10,130 bases of DNA from Actinomycetes bacterium. GTDB taxonomy: Bacteria > Actinomycetota > Coriobacteriia > Coriobacteriales > Coriobacteriaceae. Below, piece by piece: positions 6,206 through 10,130 of the stretch. The translations under genes were made by a program, and so were the position numbers. The stretch's first letter is position 1. The number at the start of each line of letters is the position of its first letter. The DNA lies in the NCBI GenBank assembly GCA_023441725.1, contig JAEZNV010000115.1, positions 1 through 10,130 on the forward strand. The letters are read 5' to 3'. The notes beneath the pieces were generated by a model. It was not told where the DNA came from. It did not search any database and saw only the letters and a list, made by a program, of their open reading frames with translations.

Positions 6206-7642
6206 TTAGGCCTCCCCGCCGGTCGCGCCAGCGGCACCGCCCGCAGCCGCCGCCAGGTCCACGCCCTCAGCAACCGTCGTCACGGCGTCGCCCGGCCAAG
6301 CGACCTTGGTCAGGTCGGCCGCGGCCAGCGACGCGGCACTTACGGCATCCTCGCCCTGCTCCAGCACGCGGCGACGCAGAGCAGCGGAAAGCGCGTGTGC
6401 CCACAGGCCCTCGGCCTCGGCCAGACGCTGCGTGGCGGGAGCGTCGGAGAGCAGGCCCTCGGGCGTATAGCAAATGACACTCGAGCGCTTGACGAACTCC
6501 TCCACCGAAAGCGGGTTGGAGAACATGGCGGTGCCGCCGGTCGGCAGCGTGTGGTTGGGGCCGGCAACGTAATCGCCGAGCGGCTCGGAGCTCCAAGCGC
6601 CCACAAAGATGGCGCCGGCGTTGCGAATGCCGCCGAGCAGGCCCATCGCGTCCTTGCAGTGCAGCTCCAGGTGCTCGGGCGCCACGGTATTCACCGCCTC
6701 GACGGCGGCAGCCATGTCGGCGGCCACCACGATGGCGCCCTCATTGTCGAGCGAAGCGCGCGTGATCTCGGCACGTGGCGACTGCGCTACCAGAATGTCG
6801 ATACCCGCCTCAACCTCGTGCGCAAACTGCTCGTCGCAGGTCACCAGATAGCAGGCTGCCAGCGGATCGTGCTCGGCCTGAGCCATCAGGTCGGCCGCGA
6901 CCACCATAGGCTTGGCCGTGGCATCGGCCAGCACGCAGACCTCGGAGGGACCGGCGACCATGTCGATACCCACGTCACCCGAGACAATCTGCTTGGCAGC
7001 GGCGACAAAAGCGTTACCCGGCCCGGTAATCTTGTCGACGCGCGGAATGGTCTCGGTACCATACGCCAGTGCGGCCACGGCCTGGGCGCCGCCCACCATA
7101 TAGATCTCGTCCACGCCGCCGAGCTTTGCCGCGGCGAGCGTGTAGGGGCTGATCAGGCCGTCCTTTTGCGGCGGGGTCACCATGACCACGCGCTCAACGC
7201 CGGCGACCTTGGCGGGAATGGCGTTCATAAGCACGGTGGAAGGGTACTGTGCACGACCGCCCGGCACATAGATGCTGGCCGCAGCAAGCGGGGTCACCTT
7301 AACACCGAGCATCGTGCCGTCCGCACGCGTGGTAAACCAGCTCTGCTCGACCTCGCGCTGGTGGAACTCGCGAATCTGGCGCGCGGCCTTCTCGAGCGCG
7401 GCGACAAAGGCCGGGTCGAGGCCTTCGAGCGCGGCATCGATCTGCTCCTGCGGCAGGCGGAAGCTCTGAAGATCAACACCGTCAAAACGCTGGCAGTAAT
7501 CGCGCACCGCAGCATCGCCGTTGGCACGCACGTTGGCTACGATATCGCGGGCGGCGTCAACAATTTTTTGCGGTAGCACGCCCTTGCGGTTGAGCTGATT
7601 GGTAACGAGACGCTCGCCGGGAGCAAGTTTGATGGTCTTCAT
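6206..7642 (-). CDS. hisD: Histidinol dehydrogenase
   Basis: HisD is the zinc enzyme that oxidises L-histidinol to L-histidine in two NAD-dependent steps. The 478-residue protein has [16 protein letters not shown] (124-139), [14 protein letters not shown] (204-217), [14 protein letters not shown] (227-240) and AQAEHDP (254-260). By comparison with E. coli the zinc ligands are Q255, H258, D357 and H416, and the catalytic acid/base pair is E323/H324 in APEHLEL. The ATG at 7642 has AGGGGA about seven bases upstream. The family usually ends soon after the last zinc ligand (434 aa in E. coli). Here an additional tail of about 45 residues, rich in Ala and Gly, runs from about 433 to the end ([18 protein letters not shown]). 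It overlaps the hisC ribosome binding site. The rest of the enzyme looks intact. Confidence 0.97.
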   Translation of the reverse strand: MKTIKLAPGERLVTNQLNRKGVLPQKIVDAARDIVANVRANGDAAVRDYCQRFDGVDLQSFRLPQEQIDAALEGLDPAFVAALEKAARQIREFHQREVEQSWFTTRADGTMLGVKVTPLAAASIYVPGGRAQYPSTVLMNAIPAKVAGVERVVMVTPPQKDGLISPYTLAAAKLGGVDEIYMVGGAQAVAALAYGTETIPRVDKITGPGNAFVAAAKQIVSGDVGIDMVAGPSEVCVLADATAKPMVVAADLMAQAEHDPLAACYLVTCDEQFAHEVEAGIDILVAQSPRAEITRASLDNEGAIVVAADMAAAVEAVNTVAPEHLELHCKDAMGLLGGIRNAGAIFVGAWSSEPLGDYVAGPNHTLPTGGTAMFSNPLSVEEFVKRSSVICYTPEGLLSDAPATQRLAEAEGLWAHALSAALRRRVLEQGEDAVSAASLAAADLTKVAWPGDAVTTVAEGVDLAAAAGGAAGATGGEA

Positions 7643-7747
7643 ATCGGTATCCCCTATCGGTCGAGATTGTGTTCGAAAAACGAGAGGCCGGGCGGCGGCG
7701 CCAATTGGCCCGCAGCCTGTACGTTGGGGCGCCCGTGCGCGCTCGCG
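7643..7747 (-). other. hisZG-hisD intergenic gap with GC-rich hairpin
   Basis: The longest early gap in the operon, 105 nt. It contains a GC-rich stem (7691-7702 with 7707-7717) closed by an AATT loop, with one bulged base (7699) and one mismatch (7694/7714). In the his direction the stem is followed ten bases later by five T (7676-7680). That spacing is too long for a normal intrinsic terminator, so a partial terminator or a processing/pausing site is only a possibility. The AGGGGA ribosome binding site of hisD lies at its downstream end. No small ORF was recognised. Confidence 0.4.
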
Positions 7748-9463
7748 CTATTGTGCCGAGCCCGCGACGGGCTCAAAATGCTTGTCCTTCACGGCCGCCA
7801 CCAAGCGATCTGCCAGATTGCGCACGCGCGGATCCAAGCGAGCGGCACCCGGGTTGACAAAGAAGCGGGCCGTGCAGTCCATAATGCGGCCGGTGATGAC
7901 CAGGTCGTTGTCGCGCAGGGTGGCACCCGTGGCGGTAATGTCCACGATGCGATCGGTCATGCCGACAATGGGGCCCAGCTCGATGTTGCCGTGCAGCGAG
8001 ACGATATCGGCGTTCACGCCGCGCTCGGCATACCAGGCACTCGCGATGCGCGGGTACTTGGTTGCCACGCGAAGCGAACCGCGGCGGGCATAGTTTCGCT
8101 CGGCCTGCCCGGCGCGCCATGCGGGCTCCGCCTCGATAAAGGTGCACAGGCCATAGCCCAGGTCGACCAGCTGCAGCAAGTTGAGGTCGGCCTCGATGAG
8201 CGAGTCCCAGCCGCAGATGCCACAGTCGGCACCGCCGCAGCCCACAAAGGCAGGCGCATCGCTGGGGCGCACGATGACAAACTCGATATCGCCGACCGTG
8301 CCCTCGCCAGCACGCGTGTCGCGACCGCGCACAATCAGGTGACGGCCGGGATCACGCAGCTCAGAGACGTCCAGGCCCGCGGCCTCGAGCACGTCGAGCG
8401 TATCGGCCTTAAGCGAGCCCTTGGGCACGGCGATGCGCAGCGGACCCTCGGCACCACGGCCCGCGGCGTGATCGCTATCGGAAGCGGCGTCCTCGGCCGA
8501 GGTACGCGCGGCCTCCAGACGCTCGAGCGAAAAGGCAAAGCCCGCCGCCGGCACCTCGATGCCGTCGCCGAACGCGCCGGTAAAGATGGAGTCATAGCGA
8601 CCGCCCGAGCCCACCGGATCGGGCAAGCCGCCGGCATAGGCCTTAAAGACCAAGCCCGTGTAGTAATCAAAAGAGTTCATGATGGAGAAGTCGAACGACA
8701 GCACCTGGGCGTCCTTGGGAGCCAGGCCCTCGACCAGGGCACGCAGCTCGCGCGTCAGCGGCGCGGCGATACCGGCAGCCTCCAGCAGCGCGTCCACGCG
8801 GTCGAGTACCTCGGCACCGCCGTGCAGACGCGGCAGCTCGCTAATGGCGGCCTTGACGGCATCGGACTCGGTGCTTGCCGCCACGCGGGCATCGAGGCCC
8901 ACAAAGTCGTTGGCGTGCACGCAGCGCAGGGCCTCGGCGGCCAGCTCGCGATCCTCGCACGCCGCGAGCAGCTCCTTAAACGGACGCACGCTACCTGCGA
9001 TAATGCGCGCATCGGGCAGTGCCAGCTTGCGCACGGCCTCGGCCACGAGCGAGACGATCTCGACATCGCCCGCGGTATCGCCCGCACCGATAAGCTCAAA
9101 GCCCAGCTGTGTAAACTGGCGCGAGCCGCCGGCATTGCGCTGACACTCGCGAACCACCGGCGCCTCGTAGCGCAGGCGCAGGGGCAGGTCGGCCGCGCGC
9201 ATGCGGGTCGAAACCAGGCGCACGATCGGCAGCGTGTTGTCGGGACGGACCACCAGCAGGCGTCCGTCGTCGTCAAAGAGCTTAAACGGCGTGTCCGCAA
9301 TGCGGCCGCCCTCCTCGAGCGAGCCCTTGTCCTCGAGCAGCGGCGTCTCGACCGGAAGGTAATGATGCTCCCTAAAGCAGCCCTTCACCGTCAGCGCGAT
9401 CTCCTCGCGCGCTTGAGCCTCCTCGGGCAATATGTCCCGGAATCCCCACGGTGTGGCCGTCAT
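7748..9463 (-). CDS. hisZG: Fused HisZ-HisG: ATP phosphoribosyltransferase regulatory and catalytic subunits
   Basis: This 571-residue protein joins both halves of the short-form ATP phosphoribosyltransferase, which condenses ATP with PRPP in the committed, histidine-inhibited step. Residues 1 to about 320 are HisZ, a histidyl-tRNA-synthetase-like module: WGFRDILPEEA (6-16), VRPDNTLPIVRLVS (72-85), a motif-2-like RYEAPVVRE (98-106) with RQFTQLGFELIG (115-126), and SGGRYDSI (286-293). Residues 321-341 form an Ala/Asp/Ser/Gly linker. Residues 342 to about 560 are HisG short form: IAVPKGSL (344-351), VIVRPSDAPAFV (396-407), GADCGICGWDSLIE (411-424), VATKYPRIASAWYAERG (466-482) and the PRPP loop IVDITATGATLRDNDL (506-521). 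The C-terminal ACT-like domain of long HisG is absent. The ATG at 9463 has GAGGAGG eight bases upstream. It heads the operon. HisZ and HisG are usually separate genes; no stop or frameshift separates them here. Confidence 0.95.
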   Translation of the reverse strand: MTATPWGFRDILPEEAQAREEIALTVKGCFREHHYLPVETPLLEDKGSLEEGGRIADTPFKLFDDDGRLLVVRPDNTLPIVRLVSTRMRAADLPLRLRYEAPVVRECQRNAGGSRQFTQLGFELIGAGDTAGDVEIVSLVAEAVRKLALPDARIIAGSVRPFKELLAACEDRELAAEALRCVHANDFVGLDARVAASTESDAVKAAISELPRLHGGAEVLDRVDALLEAAGIAAPLTRELRALVEGLAPKDAQVLSFDFSIMNSFDYYTGLVFKAYAGGLPDPVGSGGRYDSIFTGAFGDGIEVPAAGFAFSLERLEAARTSAEDAASDSDHAAGRGAEGPLRIAVPKGSLKADTLDVLEAAGLDVSELRDPGRHLIVRGRDTRAGEGTVGDIEFVIVRPSDAPAFVGCGGADCGICGWDSLIEADLNLLQLVDLGYGLCTFIEAEPAWRAGQAERNYARRGSLRVATKYPRIASAWYAERGVNADIVSLHGNIELGPIVGMTDRIVDITATGATLRDNDLVITGRIMDCTARFFVNPGAARLDPRVRNLADRLVAAVKDKHFEPVAGSAQ

Positions 9464-9498
9464 CTGGTGAGCCTCCTCATGCTGCGTTTCATATAGAA

Positions 9499-9530
9499 CA
9501 GAAGACCGGCATAGCTCCGCCGGTCTTCTG
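9499..9530. promoter_or_regulatory. Stem-loop in his leader, 12-bp perfect stem
   Basis: CAGAAGACCGGC (9499-9510) pairs perfectly with 9519-9530 around an 8-nt loop. In the his direction it lies 35 nt before the hisZG start and is followed by TTCTAT, so it is only weakly terminator-like. It is the last and strongest of three consecutive stem-loops in the leader (the others are 9532-9553 and 9559-9574). It could act in attenuation, mRNA 5'-end stability, or as the terminator half of a regulatory switch. No T-box consensus (AGGGTGGNACCGCG-like) was found beside it. Confidence 0.55.
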
Positions 9531-9531
9531 G

Positions 9532-9553
9532 GTACTTTAGCATACTAGAGTAC
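9532..9553. promoter_or_regulatory. Palindrome GTACTNTAG-N4-CTANAGTAC, possible operator
   Basis: The 22-bp sequence reads, in the his direction, GTACTCTAG-TATG-CTAAAGTAC: nine-base arms with one mismatched pair around a 4-bp centre. CTAG-type half sites with flanking GTACT recall operators of TrpR-family repressors, a family that also includes his regulators in Gram-positive bacteria. It lies in the leader upstream of hisZG and downstream of the candidate promoter. It could equally act as an RNA hairpin. The operator reading is inference. Confidence 0.4.
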
Positions 9554-9558
9554 TTGCG

Positions 9559-9574
9559 GGGAGAATCGTCTCCC
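9559..9574. promoter_or_regulatory. Small stem-loop, first of three in his leader
   Basis: GGGAGA (9559-9564) pairs with TCTCCC (9569-9574) around a 4-nt loop. In the his transcript it would form a compact hairpin just upstream of the GTACT palindrome. Alone it would be unremarkable. Its significance is that three stem-loops follow one another with almost no spacing between 9574 and 9499. Confidence 0.4.
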
Positions 9575-9614
9575 ACGGCTCACAGCGTATTCATTTGGAA
9601 ACATAGGGCGAGCG

Positions 9615-9643
9615 ATTAGCAGTAGTCTCTTGTCACAACGCAA
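9615..9643 (-). promoter_or_regulatory. Candidate sigma-70-type promoter of the his operon
   Basis: Reading the minus strand, TTGCGT (9643-9638) and GCTAAT (9620-9615) are separated by 17 bp and each matches four of six consensus positions of -35 and -10 boxes. Transcription would start near 9608 and produce a leader of about 145 nt holding three stem-loops. The -35 box overlaps the T-tract of the upstream gene's terminator, a compact but plausible arrangement. Other weak -10-like sequences exist nearer hisZG, for example TATGCT around 9545-9540, so this is tentative. Confidence 0.3.
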
Positions 9644-9674
9644 AAAGGGCGCCCGCGCGAATGCGGGCGCCCTT
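9641..9674 (-). terminator. Intrinsic terminator of the SIS-domain gene
   Basis: AAGGGCGCCCGC (9645-9656) pairs perfectly with 9663-9674 around a 6-nt loop. In the minus direction the very GC-rich stem runs straight into five T residues (plus-strand A at 9642-9646). This is a textbook Rho-independent terminator, 64 nt after the stop of the SIS-domain gene, and it insulates the his operon from that gene. Confidence 0.9.
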
Positions 9675-9684
9675 GTGTAGGGCC

Positions 9685-9710
9685 GAAATATCAACCAGAA
9701 ATATCAACCA
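9685..9710. repeat. Tandem 13-bp duplication
   Basis: GAAATATCAACCA occurs twice in direct tandem (9685-9697 and 9698-9710), between the SIS-domain gene stop and its terminator. It is probably a replication-slippage duplication. No function is evident. Confidence 0.7.
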
Positions 9711-9738
9711 GCCAAGATATCGGGCCCGCGATCAGCCC

Positions 9739-10130
9739 TTAGTAGTCGAACTGGTGGTAGTAGCGGCGGTACTTGAGGTTGTGCTTGGTGACCAGCTCGT
9801 AGTTGCGGGCGAGGCGGTCGGTGGTGAGCACGGAGAGGATCCACGGGGACACGATGACGCGGAAGTCGTCGTCCAGGCCCGGGATGGCGTACTCGGCGGT
9901 ATCGATGATGACGTAGTCCTCGTCGCCGGTCACGCCGCTGGTGAGGAAGGCGCGGACGCGCTCGTCGAGGGCGCGGCACTCGTCCTCGCCCATGAACAGG
10001 AATACCGGGACGCCGGGCTCGAGCAGCTCGAGCGTGCCGTGGAAGAAGTCGTGCGAGGTGATGTGGCGGATGCGCTTCCACTGCATCTCCTCGAGCAGGC
10101 ACATGGAGTACAGGACGGTCTCGCCCCACA
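9739..10130 (-). CDS. SIS-domain protein, FrlB/GfrF deglycase-like, C-terminal part
   Basis: The C-terminal 130 or so residues of a gene that enters from the right edge; the true start is outside. In-frame codons run from 10128 (WGETVLYSMCLLEEMQW). FFHGTLELLEPGVPVFLFMG followed by EDECRALDERVRAFL resembles the second SIS domain of FrlB-type fructoselysine-6-phosphate deglycases, where the corresponding stretch contains FRHGPLEIVEPGVPFLFLLG. The terminal RRYYHQFDY resembles the RRYY-x4-Y ending of that family. Such enzymes cleave or isomerise phosphorylated sugar-amine adducts taken up by a PTS or other transporter. The FRHGP histidine is retained within FFHGT. An ATG at 10104 is internal, not the start. 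Exact substrate cannot be assigned from this fragment. The gene ends at its own terminator and looks functionally unrelated to the his operon. Confidence 0.85.
   Translation of the reverse strand, partial: WGETVLYSMCLLEEMQWKRIRHITSHDFFHGTLELLEPGVPVFLFMGEDECRALDERVRAFLTSGVTGDEDYVIIDTAEYAIPGLDDDFRVIVSPWILSVLTTDRLARNYELVTKHNLKYRRYYHQFDY

Noticed and set aside
4474..6477. A 667-codon open frame on the plus strand opposite hisB, hisC and part of hisD
   Set aside because: Long antisense frames are expected opposite GC-rich genes with strong third-position bias. The translation is rich in Arg, His, Ala and Gly, shows no domain, and runs opposite three certain his genes.
7667..9496. A 609-codon plus-strand frame opposite hisZG, and a 464-codon one opposite hisD (6182-7576)
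   Set aside because: Same codon-bias shadow effect; both are antisense to genes with clear conserved motifs and have low-quality, Arg/His-rich translations.
9460..9543. A 27-codon upstream ORF in the his leader whose TGA overlaps the hisZG ATG (ATGA), considered as a leader peptide
   Set aside because: It has no ribosome binding site and no histidine codons, so classical his attenuation through this peptide is not supported.
9464..9738. Search for a histidine T-box riboswitch upstream of hisZG
   Set aside because: No AGGGTGGNACCGCG-like T-box sequence or matching antiterminator is visible on the minus strand.

Overview
The window is GC-rich and is dominated by one complete, tightly packed histidine biosynthesis operon on the minus strand. 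Reading 5' to 3' on that strand (right to left) the order is hisZ-hisG (one fused gene), hisD, hisC, hisB, hisH, hisA, hisF, hisI, hisE. A convergent plus-strand gene just beyond hisE encodes a PHP-type histidinol-phosphatase, the one enzyme missing from the operon, so the whole route from PRPP and ATP to L-histidine is encoded within about 9 kb. GC content, actinobacterial-looking protein sequences, the neighbouring genes and the fused HisZG suggest a gut Coriobacteriia, most likely Collinsella or a close relative. That assignment is an inference from memory of such genomes.

Left edge (1-417): the 5' end of a minus-strand gene resembling the C-terminal half of the nickel-pincer cofactor protein LarC. 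It appears to start as an independent ORF with its own ribosome binding site. It is separated from the divergent phosphatase gene by about 300 bp containing a striking inverted repeat (224-291) built from copies of a TCCAAACATGT-like unit.

Centre (418-9463): the phosphatase gene (plus), a 27-nt convergent junction whose stop codons lie in the arms of a small inverted repeat, then the his operon. Most operon junctions are very tight: hisC-hisB abut, hisD-hisC are 1 nt apart, hisH-hisA overlap by 4 nt and hisA-hisF are 3 nt apart. Four junctions are looser. The hisF-hisI gap (142 nt) carries a long imperfect palindrome. The hisB-hisH gap (80 nt) carries a perfect 16-bp stem-loop. The hisZG-hisD gap (105 nt) has a GC-rich hairpin. 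The hisI-hisE gap (46 nt) has nothing obvious.

Right edge (9464-10130): the his leader, with three consecutive stem-loops and a candidate promoter, then an intrinsic terminator serving the incoming minus-strand gene. That gene is the C-terminal part of a SIS-domain protein of the FrlB/GfrF sugar-amine deglycase type.

No tRNA, rRNA, CRISPR array or transposase gene was seen. The points most worth a second look are the HisZ-HisG fusion, the structured his leader with a CTAG-type palindrome, the split LarC, and the three different palindromic elements in intergenic gaps.
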